Assembly (NCBI RefSeq): GCF_001647025.1
Contig: NZ_LUKQ02000021.1
Location: 1 to 41,008, forward strand
Origin: Endozoicomonas atrinae
GTDB lineage: Bacteria; Pseudomonadota; Gammaproteobacteria; Pseudomonadales; Endozoicomonadaceae
Direction: 5' to 3'
DNA length: 41,008 nt
The notes under the pieces were generated by a model that was given only the letters and a program-made list of their open reading frames with translations, did no database searches and was not told the DNA's origin. Each line of letters opens with the position of its first letter. Position 1 is the stretch's first letter. Below, piece by piece: positions 1-10,200 of this stretch. The translations under genes and the position numbers were made by a program.

Positions 1-379
1 TTTTATGTCTGAATATCTGAGATGTAAGCAATAGTTGTGATGTTAAATAAATATATGCCGTCACGTTTGATCTAAATGGTTCAAATTTTTTACTGGACAC
101 AAATAGCAATAGATGAGCCATTATTTACCACCTCAGTAGAAAGGCTATCCTTTGCCACAGAAAAACCTAAAATAATCTGTTTTAAAGTAGTTATCTCTCT
201 TGTTGAGAAAACTTTTTATATATTTTAAACGAATTTAATGTTTTTTTATCATAATTAATTGAGATATTTTTTTTGTTTTTATTTCATTTATATTTCTCAT
301 AAACATATTAATTGATGCTTATATGTGATTTTTGAAAAAGGCTCTATGAGTTAATTCATGGTTTTGACAGGGCAGGGAG
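1..379. other. AT-rich gene-free stretch
   Basis: No convincing reading frame on either strand. The stretch is strongly AT-rich with several T-runs and lies downstream of the minus-strand gene that ends at 380. I see no clear hairpin-plus-T terminator, tRNA or repeat in it. Confidence 0.6.
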
Positions 380-2017
380 CTAATTTTCAGTAAATATATC
401 TATGCGGTAACGGATCGTATCCGCCAGGAAATATTCAGACCAGCTTTCGGGTTCTGCTTCCATATATTGAAGTATTGGTTTTTGTATAGAGTGTGCTGCC
501 CAAATACCATATCTTTGGAGAACGGGTGATATCAAGTGGGTAACGGCACCAAGCACCATCCCTTCATAGGCGGTGTCAAACAGCTTAAAAACTGGGGATG
601 ACACATCATAACCGGCAGCAACATTAGCAACTTTAAATACACCATATAAAACAGCGGGTATTGTGACACCAAGAGCCAGCAGCTGAAGATCAGATAACTC
701 AGGAAATGCCAGGCTTTTATTAATTGATACGCCTATTGCTTCGGCTCGCTTGGTGAATGAATGAATCTGATGAGCCTGGTCCCGGCCTGTCATGCTCTGT
801 TGAGCATACAACCTCAACAGGATTTCAATAACACCAGCGCCGGTGGCAAGTGGCAGAGCGTAGTGCTCACTGAGGTTGTGATATTTAAGCTGACCTTTGA
901 AGAAATCTTCATAGCCTGCTTGAAGGGTATATTGGGCCGCTTTAACGATTGACCGGTCCAGGTCCGTCTGCAACGAAAGATCGTTAGCGGCATTAGAAAA
1001 ACCAATGGTTTTCTTTAGTACTTTGAAGAAGTCTCCAGCTTCAAAAGCAAACGTATTAAAGCCATATCCGACCATGATTTTTGAAAGGCCATTGATTGAT
1101 TCTTTGTTCAGTTCTTTCAAATATCGCCACTCATCACCTATTTGATTTTTCTGAATATCAAGAAGTGTTGATGATACCGTGTTTGACATACAGTCCATGA
1201 GCCTTTTGAATGGTGCGCTCATAACATACGCCCGGAATGTTTGAGTTTTTGTTCTTATAGATGCTGAAGTTTCACCATAATTAGCCGCTTCGAAAAGCAG
1301 GAAGCCTTCGATAAAATCAGCTGAACATTGCGCTAATAAAGGCTTGTTTTTGCCAAATGTTTGATTCAGAACAAGGTTTCGAATCGATTTAACAATATCA
1401 CTTCCTAATACTTTATAATTCCATCTCATCAGTGCGTCATAGAAAATCACTGGCTTCGGACCCCATGCAACTTCATCCATCAGGATGACAGGAATCATTT
1501 GAGGAAAAAAAGCAGCCAGTGCTGATAGCCTGGAAAGATCCTCTTCTTTTCGTATTCTTATTTTTATAATCTTGTCGAGTTCATTTGGATCCGGGGTGAA
1601 TTTCACATAAACACGTGAATCATTATTTACTGTATCATTCTTTCCTTTATTTAGTGTGTTAGTTCTATTACTCCATAATATCTGCTGTTCGCCATTCTCA
1701 AATATTATGTTTTCATTTTCCAATATAAGTTGTACAGGAATATTACCTTGCAGATCTTCCTCAAAACCTTTTGTCTCTATGGCGATTGTGATTTCCCTCT
1801 GTTCCGAAGCCACTATTTCTAAATCGGATTTACTTTCCGGTGATAGGAGATAAACTTCATTTTGATGAAATGAAAAAGCCAGTGAAGGTATAAATAATAA
1901 GTAATTTAAAAAAAATAAACAGGTATACTGAAATGATTGTAAGCACTTGAAGCGGCTATTAGGCAAAGTTATTCTTGGCATACCTACCATCCTGAATGGG
2001 AAGCATTCCATTGCCAT
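380..2017 (-). CDS. Hypothetical exported protein (545 aa)
   Basis: I do not recognise the family. The N-terminus has a basic segment followed by a hydrophobic stretch (about residues 30-50, ending in LAFS), which looks like a signal peptide or anchor. The mature part is mixed, with Asn/Asp/Glu-rich early residues and a mostly helical C-terminal half. The ATG at 2017 has only a weak ribosome site. An internal ATG at 1981 (MPRITLPN...) is preceded by AGGATGGTAGGT and gives a more typical signal peptide, so it may be the real start. It is read in the same direction as the antiporter gene upstream, with a strong inverted repeat between them. Base composition is AT-rich relative to the antiporter. 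Confidence 0.7.
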   Translation of the reverse strand: MAMECFPFRMVGMPRITLPNSRFKCLQSFQYTCLFFLNYLLFIPSLAFSFHQNEVYLLSPESKSDLEIVASEQREITIAIETKGFEEDLQGNIPVQLILENENIIFENGEQQILWSNRTNTLNKGKNDTVNNDSRVYVKFTPDPNELDKIIKIRIRKEEDLSRLSALAAFFPQMIPVILMDEVAWGPKPVIFYDALMRWNYKVLGSDIVKSIRNLVLNQTFGKNKPLLAQCSADFIEGFLLFEAANYGETSASIRTKTQTFRAYVMSAPFKRLMDCMSNTVSSTLLDIQKNQIGDEWRYLKELNKESINGLSKIMVGYGFNTFAFEAGDFFKVLKKTIGFSNAANDLSLQTDLDRSIVKAAQYTLQAGYEDFFKGQLKYHNLSEHYALPLATGAGVIEILLRLYAQQSMTGRDQAHQIHSFTKRAEAIGVSINKSLAFPELSDLQLLALGVTIPAVLYGVFKVANVAAGYDVSSPVFKLFDTAYEGMVLGAVTHLISPVLQRYGIWAAHSIQKPILQYMEAEPESWSEYFLADTIRYRIDIFTEN

Positions 2018-2034
2018 TTCACTCTAAGGCTAAA

Positions 2035-2067
2035 TATTTCAGGCTACCTGTTATATAGCCTGAAATA
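2035..2067 (-). terminator. Perfect 12-bp inverted repeat, likely terminator of the antiporter gene
   Basis: The arms are TATTTCAGGCTA and its exact complement, separated by 9 bases. It lies 44 bp past the stop of the antiporter gene and before the start of the next minus-strand gene. The T-run after the stem on the minus strand is short (TTT), so termination strength is uncertain. Confidence 0.55.
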
Positions 2068-2110
2068 ATCCGATTAAAATAAACGGTGTTTGCTTGTTTT
2101 AGTCTATGAA

Positions 2111-4078
2111 TCAGTCAAAAAGTTTCTCAATATGAGAAATATCACTATTGCTTCCAGTTAAAACCACAATATCGCCGGCATTCAAAATCATTCCGGCTTG
2201 TGGCTGCAGTACCATATTATCTCGACGAACCTCGACAATTGATACGTCTGTACCTTTAAAATCAAGGGACTCAATGGTTTTCTGCTCTGCTGAGCAATTT
2301 TTACTCAGGGTAACCGCATGGCGATAGGCTTTCTTATCATTCTCCAGCAGGTAATCGCTGATGCCTGGATAAAAGCCATTAAGGATTTCATACCCTTTTG
2401 TCCTTGCTTCATGGACTCTTTGACGAACATGGGCAGGGTTCATGCCAAGCATCAGAAGAGCATGCTTAACGATAACCAGACTTGACTCGAGTACTTCAGG
2501 AATAACAACGGTTGCACCTGCTTTTCTCAAATCTTCAGATTGACTGTCATCCCTGGTACGGACCAGCACAGGCACCTGAGGTGACTGCTGCCGAATGGCT
2601 TGCAAAATTTTCAGGGCATTTTCAGGGCGATCGATACAGATAACCACCTGACTGGCCCGCTCCAATCCAACCGCCATTAACAGTTCTAACTTTCTGCAGT
2701 CACCGAAGAAGACCGGATCTCCTGCAAGGCCAGCTTCGTGGACGTGCAAAGGGTCATCATCAATGGCTACAAAAGCCTTGTTTTCCTGAGTCAAGAAGCG
2801 GGCAATGGTCTGGCCAACACGACCGTAGCCACAGATCAGGGTGTGGTGATGTATGTGGGCTGTTTGCTTACGGACTTCCTCTTCTTTAACACGATGAATG
2901 CTCTGTTCGGATTTATCAAACTTGACCAGTTTTACGATAGCATTGCTGTTTCTGATCAGAAGCGGAGCAATAATCATCGATAAAATAGTGACCGCGAGAA
3001 CGACTGAAGTGAGGTTTCCGCCACTTTCACCGTATTGTGATGCCAGGGCAACCAGTGCAAAGCAAAACTCCCCACCCTGTGCCAGTGAAAGACTGGTTCT
3101 CAGAGAGATATTTTTCGACTCCGCAAAAGTTCTGGCCAATGTGTAAATCACCAGGAACTTAAAGACAATTAATGCCACTGTGCCCAATAGAATTTCTTTC
3201 CAGAAAGCGACGAGAACATCCATATCCAGCATTAAGCCCACGGATACGAAAAACAGTCCAAGGAGCACATCCCGGAAAGGTTTGATGTCGGCTTCAACCT
3301 GATGCTTGTAGTGGCTTTCACCCATCATCATGCCTGCAACAAAGCCGCCCAGTGCCATGGATAAGTCCATTGCATGAGAGAGCCAGGCCGCCATCAGGGC
3401 AATCACCAGCGCCATGAGAACAAACAGTTCTTCAGACCTGGCCTTGGCAACCTCGTGAAAAATAAGAGGTAGAACCCATTTGCCAATAGCCAGCATGATT
3501 ACAACAAACACAACACCTTCGGCAAAGGCAAATCCAAGAGAGGAGGCAATAGAGTCACTGCCTCCCCCAATCAGGGCTGGAATCATAATCAGGAAGACAA
3601 CGGCGGCAATATCCTGAAAAAGAAGGACACCAATTGCCAGCTGCCCCTGGCGGGAGCGTATTTCATTACTCTGGGTGAGTTCCTTGGACACAATCGCAGT
3701 GGAGGAGAGGGCAAGTGCTGATGCACAGACAAAGGATGTAAGTACTGCAAAATCAAAAGCGATCAGAACGCCAAAAATCCCAACTCCTGTCAGGAGTACC
3801 TGCAGACCACCAAGGCCAAATACCTCTTTTTTCATGGCCATAATGGTTTTCATGGAGAACTCGAGGCCAAGTGTAAAGAGTAGGAAGACCACACCAATTT
3901 CAGCCAGCAGGGCAATATCAAAGTCCTGTTGTATAAGCCCTGAGGTTGTAGGCCCGAGAATGATGCCGACAAATAAATAACCAAGACTTTCAGGCAGTTG
4001 AAATCGCTTGAAAAAGGCAATAGTCACGGCTGACAGAGCCAGAATAAGCATGAGTTGATTGAAAAATGTAAAGTCCAT
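2111..4078 (-). CDS. Monovalent cation:proton antiporter, CPA2/Kef type
   Basis: This is an inner-membrane cation/H+ exchanger of the CPA2 (KefB/KefC/YbaL) family, probably exporting K+ or Na+ in exchange for protons. Residues 1 to about 380 form the Na_H_Exchanger membrane domain with a dozen or so hydrophobic segments, including the conserved N-terminal LPESLGYLFVGIILGP and LLFTLGLEFS motifs. An RCK/TrkA-N nucleotide-binding domain follows, with GYGRVG at about 417-422, and the last 80 residues form a TrkA-C domain. At 655 aa the length is normal for the family. It diverges from the glutaredoxin-like gene at 4216. There is no partner KefF/KefG flavoprotein next to it, so I do not call it kefB or kefC. 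Confidence 0.92.
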   Translation of the reverse strand: MDFTFFNQLMLILALSAVTIAFFKRFQLPESLGYLFVGIILGPTTSGLIQQDFDIALLAEIGVVFLLFTLGLEFSMKTIMAMKKEVFGLGGLQVLLTGVGIFGVLIAFDFAVLTSFVCASALALSSTAIVSKELTQSNEIRSRQGQLAIGVLLFQDIAAVVFLIMIPALIGGGSDSIASSLGFAFAEGVVFVVIMLAIGKWVLPLIFHEVAKARSEELFVLMALVIALMAAWLSHAMDLSMALGGFVAGMMMGESHYKHQVEADIKPFRDVLLGLFFVSVGLMLDMDVLVAFWKEILLGTVALIVFKFLVIYTLARTFAESKNISLRTSLSLAQGGEFCFALVALASQYGESGGNLTSVVLAVTILSMIIAPLLIRNSNAIVKLVKFDKSEQSIHRVKEEEVRKQTAHIHHHTLICGYGRVGQTIARFLTQENKAFVAIDDDPLHVHEAGLAGDPVFFGDCRKLELLMAVGLERASQVVICIDRPENALKILQAIRQQSPQVPVLVRTRDDSQSEDLRKAGATVVIPEVLESSLVIVKHALLMLGMNPAHVRQRVHEARTKGYEILNGFYPGISDYLLENDKKAYRHAVTLSKNCSAEQKTIESLDFKGTDVSIVEVRRDNMVLQPQAGMILNAGDIVVLTGSNSDISHIEKLFD

Positions 4079-4215
4079 GGGATCGCCAGCTGAATTTATT
4101 AGTGCCCAGTGAGAGTATAAGCAAAAACACTATGCTGTAGTTATATCTACATAATCTTTACTAACTCTATGGTTATATTATCGCTATCATAGACCCCCTT
4201 TTTAGGGGATAGTTT

Positions 4216-4464
4216 ATGATTCAACTGACTTTATATACCACTTCCGGATGTCACCTGTGTGAAGAAGCTGAAGAAATGCTCAATTTTCTGCAAAATCAGC
4301 AGGTCTGTCGCTGGGTGGCTATAGAGATCAGTGAAGATGATCGTCTGGTTGATCTTTATGGGGTACGAATTCCTGTCATAGCGACGGAAGAGGGCAGGGA
4401 GCTTGGATGGCCATTCACGCTCGAGGCTTTGAATGACTGGCTGATCCAACCCGTTTCAGGATAG
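4216..4464 (+). CDS. Glutaredoxin family protein (DUF836-like)
   Basis: This small thioredoxin-fold protein of 82 aa carries a CHLC redox motif at C12-C15 directly after the first beta strand. It also has the later cis-Pro region (RIPVIAT), as in glutaredoxin-like DUF836 proteins. It probably acts as a cytoplasmic thiol-disulfide protein; its partner is unknown. The ATG follows AGGGGATAGTTT, a good ribosome site, within a short CCCC/GGGG hairpin. It lies 38 bp upstream of fieF in the same direction, so the two may be co-transcribed. Confidence 0.85.
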   Translation: MIQLTLYTTSGCHLCEEAEEMLNFLQNQQVCRWVAIEISEDDRLVDLYGVRIPVIATEEGRELGWPFTLEALNDWLIQPVSG

Positions 4465-4502
4465 GATAGAAAGATCGACGGTTGTTAATTGGCAGGGATC
4501 GC

Positions 4503-5486
4503 ATGATTAACTACGCTCTGGCTCAAAGACGGGCTCAAAGACAAGAGTCTCGTGATAGGATGACATCGTCTGAGCTTAATGACAGCAACTCTGGAAAGCA
4601 CGTGTCTGAAGACAAAAACCGCCTCCTCAAACTGGCAACCTACGCTTCGGTTGCTACTGCAAGCATCCTGATTATCGCTAAGCTCGCCGCCTGGTTCATG
4701 ACCGGTTCCATGAGCCTGCTAGCTACTTTGCTGGATTCCACAATGGATATTCTGGCTTCCCTGATCACATTATTTGCCGTCAGGATTGCCATTGCGCCAG
4801 CGGATGAGGATCATCATTTTGGCCACGGGAAGGCTGAGCAGCTTGCCGTATTGGCTCAGTCTGCCTTTATTGGCGGTTCGGCCATTGTTCTGGTGCTGAA
4901 CACGCTTGACCGGATAACGGGTGAAGATGTTGTGCTGGGTAATGAAAGCGCCGGTATCATGGTGATGATCTTTTCGATCATTGCCACACTGATCCTGCTA
5001 ACCATTCAGCGCTATGTCATTCGAAAAACCAACTCAGCAGCCATTAAATCAGACTCACTTCATTATCAGGTAGACCTTCTGACCAATATTGCGGTGCTGG
5101 CCGCATTGATTGGCGCCAGCTATGGCTATCAGCAGGTGGATAATATTCTTGCCCTGCTGATTGGCGGTTATATGTTGTTCAGTGTCAGGAGTCTTGCCTG
5201 GGAGGCGATTCAGCAATTGATGGATCAGGCGCTGCCTGAGGAAGAACTTCAGGAGATTGAGCGGCGAGCCCTCTCGGTAGACGGTGTTCTGGGTATTCAT
5301 GACGTCAGAACCCGGGTATCAGGTTCAATTCCGTTTATTCAGATGCATCTGGACCTTGAACCCAATACGCCACTGATTCACGCCCATGAACTCGGGGTTC
5401 TGGCAAAGCGGGCAGTGCTTGAATACCTGCCCGAAGCGGACGTTATTGTCCATCTTGACCCTGAAGGTCATGATGACGAGCCGTGA
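4503..5486 (+). CDS. fieF: Cation diffusion facilitator (FieF/YiiP-type metal efflux pump)
   Basis: This is a divalent metal (Zn/Fe/Cd)-proton antiporter of the inner membrane. The FieF signatures are present: DSTMD in TM2 and HYQVD in TM5 supply the transport-site Asp/His ligands, HHFGHGKAE lies in the TM2-TM3 loop, and a C-terminal cytoplasmic metal-binding domain contains HDVRTR and HLDLE. The length is about 327 aa against about 300 in E. coli, because of a longer hydrophilic N-terminus. I chose the ATG at 4503 because AGGGA precedes it by 6 bases; a TTG at 4482 is possible. Its 3' end overlaps the convergent tatD gene by 44 bp. Confidence 0.9.
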   Translation: MINYALAQRRAQRQESRDRMTSSELNDSNSGKHVSEDKNRLLKLATYASVATASILIIAKLAAWFMTGSMSLLATLLDSTMDILASLITLFAVRIAIAPADEDHHFGHGKAEQLAVLAQSAFIGGSAIVLVLNTLDRITGEDVVLGNESAGIMVMIFSIIATLILLTIQRYVIRKTNSAAIKSDSLHYQVDLLTNIAVLAALIGASYGYQQVDNILALLIGGYMLFSVRSLAWEAIQQLMDQALPEEELQEIERRALSVDGVLGIHDVRTRVSGSIPFIQMHLDLEPNTPLIHAHELGVLAKRAVLEYLPEADVIVHLDPEGHDDEP

Positions 5487-6273
5487 GATTAAAGAATTCC
5501 AGTGATGTTTCCCTGGTTTGCCGGGCAACCTGTTCCAGTGATTGCCCGGTGTGAGTAGCAATCATCTGAACAACCTCAAGCAGAAAGGCCGGTTGATTTC
5601 TCCGGTTTTTCGGCTTTTTCACCAACGATCTTGGCAGTAACCATGGTGAATCGGTTTCCACCATCAACCGATTTGCCGGAATATCCTTCATCAGCGGATG
5701 GAGGTGGGTTCCCCGTCGTTCATCACAGATCCATCCGGTAATGCCAATATGGCAGTCCAGATCCAGGTATCGATACAGAGCTTTCTTATCCGCTGTGAAG
5801 CAGTGTACGACCAGTTTGTTGATCTGATCCCGATAGCTTCTGATGATTTCTGCAAAGCGCTCTGATGCATCTCTCTCATGACAGAACAAGGGCAGCCCAC
5901 TCTCAATAGCCAGCTCCAACTGACGCTCAAACACTTTCTCCTGAACGGGCCGTGGAGAAAAGTCACGGTTAAAATCCAGCCCTGTCTCTCCAACAGCAAC
6001 CACCTCTGGTTCATTGAACAAGCTCTTCAGCTCATTAAAGGCCTGGACATTTGCATCTTTAGCCCCGTGAGGGTGGATACCGGCGGTACAAAAGCAGTGG
6101 CCAGCGTGGGTTCTTGCCAGACCTAACACCTCCTGAGACTCTGCCAGAGAGGTGCCGGTGAGGATCATGGTGGTAACACCGTGCTCAACAGCGCGACTGA
6201 CGACCTCGTCGCGATCCTTGTCAAAAGCCTTATCACTGAGGTTAACGCCTATATCAACCAGCTGCAGTGTCAT
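5443..6273 (-). CDS. tatD: TatD family metal-dependent DNase
   Basis: This is a TIM-barrel metallohydrolase with 3'-5' exonuclease activity in E. coli TatD, thought to act in DNA repair or fragmentation. It matches TatD along its length: the N-terminal DIGVNLS replaces the usual HxH and is typical of true TatD. Other matches are TAGIHPH, AVGETGLDFNRDFS, FCHERDA, VVHCFTA, ITGWICDERRG and ETDSPWLLPR. The start at 6273 has AGGA 6 bases upstream and removes a 35-residue N-terminal extension that does not fit the family. Its 3' end overlaps fieF tail to tail. Confidence 0.93.
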   Translation of the reverse strand: MTLQLVDIGVNLSDKAFDKDRDEVVSRAVEHGVTTMILTGTSLAESQEVLGLARTHAGHCFCTAGIHPHGAKDANVQAFNELKSLFNEPEVVAVGETGLDFNRDFSPRPVQEKVFERQLELAIESGLPLFCHERDASERFAEIIRSYRDQINKLVVHCFTADKKALYRYLDLDCHIGITGWICDERRGTHLHPLMKDIPANRLMVETDSPWLLPRSLVKKPKNRRNQPAFLLEVVQMIATHTGQSLEQVARQTRETSLEFFNLTARHHDLQGQDGQ

Positions 6274-6401
6274 TGAGAATCCTGTTATCACCAAAATCAT
6301 TTGCAGGATATTTTGATTCCCATTGTTCTCATAAACAAGGGATAGCCGTATCCTTGGTGGTAATAATGTTATGGTCATATAAAGTACAGGAGCTGGAGCT
6401 G

Positions 6402-7196
6402 ATGGAAGTAACCGGGCTGACGGTCTATCCGATCAAATCAACCAGGGCAATCCCCCTTGAACGTGCCCATGTAACCCTGAGAGGCTTTGAGCATGATCGT
6501 CGCTGGCTGCTGACTGATGAAAATGGAAAGTTTATTACTCAGCGACAATACCCAGTCCTGGCAACTGTGGTCACCTCCATCGTTGATGGAGGATTGCAGA
6601 TCACACGACCAGAGACTGAGAGTCTCCGTGTATCAACACCGTCAGCCGGAGCTTATTCTGCAACAGTCACCGTCTGGAAAGATGATTGCCATGCCCTTGA
6701 TGCCGGGGATGATGCCGCTCAGTGGTTCAGTGATTTTCTGAATATGAAATGCAGACTGTTTTATCAGCCAGAACAGTCAATACGATCCACCGATGCCCGG
6801 TATTCAAAACCAGAAGATCACACCAGTTTTGCCGACGGTTTCCCATTTCTTCTGACGAATGAAGCGTCTTTAGCCGATTTGAATCAACGCCTGACCGATA
6901 CCGTGTCCATGTCACGCTTCCGACCCAATATCGTTGTCAGTGGTCAACAACCCTATGAAGAAGACACCTGGTCAGTGATCAAGGTGGGAGATATCACCTT
7001 CCGGGCAGCCAAACCCTGTTCCCGGTGTGTAATGACCACCGTCAACCCTGAAACCGGAGAGAAAGAGGGAAGGGAGCCACTGTTCACACTGGCTCAATAT
7101 CGTCGAACAGAGATGGGCGTTATCTTTGGTCAGAATCTTATCCCGGATCAGGAAGGCATGATCCGGGTCGGAGATAAGGTGACCATTATGGAATAA
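6402..7196 (+). CDS. MOSC domain protein (YcbX/mARC-like)
   Basis: An N-terminal MOSC_N beta-barrel domain (LTVYPIKSTRAIPL, GFEHDRRW) is followed by a MOSC domain with RFRPNIVV and the conserved Cys region KPCSRCVMTTVN. Related proteins bind molybdenum cofactor and reduce N-hydroxylated compounds. E. coli YcbX adds a C-terminal 2Fe-2S ferredoxin domain, which is absent here (264 aa), so electrons must come from a separate protein. The ATG at 6402 has GGAG upstream; the longer in-frame extension is not family-like. Confidence 0.88.
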   Translation: MEVTGLTVYPIKSTRAIPLERAHVTLRGFEHDRRWLLTDENGKFITQRQYPVLATVVTSIVDGGLQITRPETESLRVSTPSAGAYSATVTVWKDDCHALDAGDDAAQWFSDFLNMKCRLFYQPEQSIRSTDARYSKPEDHTSFADGFPFLLTNEASLADLNQRLTDTVSMSRFRPNIVVSGQQPYEEDTWSVIKVGDITFRAAKPCSRCVMTTVNPETGEKEGREPLFTLAQYRRTEMGVIFGQNLIPDQEGMIRVGDKVTIME

Positions 7197-7212
7197 GTGA
7201 TCTTCAATAATT

Positions 7213-7238
7213 CAGGCAATAGCTTCTGCTATTGCCTG
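7213..7238. terminator. Bidirectional hairpin between converging MOSC and RND genes
   Basis: An 11-bp perfect stem (CAGGCAATAGC) with loop TTCT sits between two convergent stop codons. Neither side has a long T-run, so it is a plausible but not strong intrinsic terminator. Confidence 0.6.
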
Positions 7239-7249
7239 TGTTTGATGGT

Positions 7250-10200
7250 TTACTGAGCCATTTTTCTGTCCTGCCTGCGACCTGCAATGACCAGAAGACA
7301 CGGTGTCAGAACCAAGGTCAGCAGGGTGGCAAATGCCAGACCTCCGGCAATGGAGGTCGATAACTGATTCCACCACTGAGCGGTGGGACCACCAATCTCA
7401 AGCCGGTGGTTGAACAGATCAATATTGGTGGAGAGCACCATCGGCATCAGGCCCAGAATGGTGGTGATGGTAGTCAACATTACCGGACGCAGACGCTGGG
7501 CACCGGTTCGAAGAATGGCTTCTTCGGCTTTCATTCCCTGTTTGCGCAACAGATTGTAGGTATCAATCAACACGATATTGTTGTTCACGACGATGCCTGC
7601 CAGAGAAATGACCCCGATACCACACATCACAATGCCAAAGGGTTTGCCGGCCACGAGTAGTCCAAGCAACACACCACCGGTAGAAAGGACAACAGCTGAC
7701 ATAATCAGGAACGCCTGGTAGAAACTGTTGAACTGAGTCACCAGGATCATGGCCATCACGAACAGGGCGATTGCGAATGCCTTAATCAGGAACTGACTGC
7801 TTTCCTGCTGGTCTTCATTCTGACCTTTAATGGTGAAACTGACTTCCTGAGGTACATCCAATGTATCAAGCTTTGCTTTTAACTCAGGCAGGAGGTCATT
7901 CAGTAGGGCCCCTTCGGCCAGATTGGCACCGACGCTGACTGTTCGTTTACCGTCGAGGTGCTTGATGCTGTCAACCTTGGGGGCAATCTCACGTGTTGTG
8001 AAGTTGTTGATAGGTACCAGGCCCGACTGGGTCATCAATCGAAGTTGATCGATACTCTCAAGGTGACGGTCTGACTCAGGAAAACGAATACGAATATCCA
8101 CTTCATCACTGCTGTCATCCGGACGATAACTGCCCACCGTTAAACCAGAAGTAACCAGACGGACAAGGCCGCCGGCACTGCTGACATCCGCACCATAACG
8201 GGCAGCTCCGGCACGGTCTACATCAATGCGCCATTCATAGCCGGGAGTAGGGCCGTCGTCTTCTAAATTGGTAAAGCCATCAATGCCCGCCAGAACGGTT
8301 CTGACTTTGCCAACCGTTTCGTGCAGCACATCAAGGTCATTGGCACTGATCACGAGTTCCAGGGGTTTCCCCTGGGGAGGGCCATCTTTTCTTCGCTCAA
8401 CAGTGATGTCCAGTCCGGCAAAGTGTGAAAGCTTCTGATTAATCTCTTCTGCGACAAGGGCTGCTTTTCGGCGATATTTCCAGTCCACCATATTCAGACG
8501 AATGGTACCCACTTCCTGGTTGTCACCGGTGCGGGCATACAGCGTTTTTAATTCTGGTTGCCGGAGCAGAATTGATTCTACCTTTCTAAGGATTTCATCT
8601 TTTTCATCAATGGACAGGTTGCTGGAATTTACCCGTACCTTAACCATGATGTTATTGGTATCGACATCTGGGAAGAACTCAAAGCCTTTACCAAAGCTAA
8701 TGAAGGCAAAATAAATGACTGCCACCATAGCCATACCCGAGAACAGAATTTTTAAAGGGTGCTGAATCGCCTTGGACAGTGTGCGGATATATACACCCGC
8801 CCAACCGGGAACATTCTGCAAATCTCCTGTTTCCGCTTCGGTGATCGATCGCTTTTCAAGCTCGCTGAGCTTTCTGGGCTTGCCAATAAGAGAGCCGATG
8901 GTCGGTATAAAAATCAGTGCCATCACCAGAGATGCGGAGAGGGTCGCAATCAGGGTTAATGGCAGGTAGGTCATCATCTCACCCATAATGCCAGGCCAGA
9001 ACATCAGCGGGAAAAAGGCGGCTAGAGTCGTTGCTGTCGATGCAATGATTGGCCACGCCATTCGTAATGAGGCTTCCTGATACGCCTGTTTGCGGGCAAC
9101 GCCTTCACTCATTTTCCGGTCGGCATATTCGGTAACCACAATAGCGCCATCAACCAGCATGCCCACAGCCATCATCAGTGAGATAAGAACCACCATATTG
9201 ATGGTTAAACCCATCATGGCAATGATCAGAATACCGGTAAGAAAAGAGCCTGGAATGGCAATGGCTGCCAATACGGCGCTGCGAAAGCCCAATGCCCCGA
9301 CAATAACCGTAACCACCAGAATAATGGCCGCCAGAACACTGTTCTGCAGGTCGTTGACCATATCCACCACATCAACCGACTGATCACCTACGTAGTCAAC
9401 ATTCAGGGTTTTAGGTGAAAGCTTCTGGCCTTCAGCAATAATGGCTTTGGCCAGTCCCACCGTTTCAATGATGTTTTCATCGGGGCGCTTTTTGATTTCC
9501 AGGGCGATACTGTTCTTTCCGTTCATTCTGGCGTAACCGCCACCATCCTTAAACGTACTGAGAACGCTGGCAATATCACCGAAGGTAATCACCCGATCAC
9601 TGTCTGCTTTCACGGGCTGAGAGAGAATATCTGCCGCTGTTTTATAGACAGCGGGGACCTTGACTGAAAATCGCCCCTTACCATTGTCCAGGTTGCCGGC
9701 CGCAACCAGCTGGTTGTTCTGAGAGACCAGGTTAATAACATCAGCAGGAACCAGCCCATAACTTTCCAGCTTGAGTGGGTCGATGATAACATCAACGACT
9801 TCCTCTCGGTCGCCTGCGATATCCACCTCCAGAATCTGCTTTCTGGATTCCAGCTCATCTCTGAGCTCACGGGCTATTTTAACCAGCGCACGTTCGGGTA
9901 AGTTGCCAGAAAGTACGGCTGTAATCACCGGTTCCATACTGGCAAAGGAGATCTGGTTGATAATAGGCTCATCCGTATCCTGAGGCAGTTTGCTCTTGGC
10001 CAGATTCACCTTGTCCCTGACGTCTGCGAGAACCTCATCCGTATCGAGACCAGCAATAAACTCCAGGGTAATGGAAGCATGAGACTGGGATGCGGTTGCC
10101 TTAAGTTCCTTAACACCTTCAATAGCCCTAAGTTCATTCTCCAGGGGGAGTACCAGCAACCGTTCGGCATCTTCCGGTGAAATACCTTCGTGTGATACGG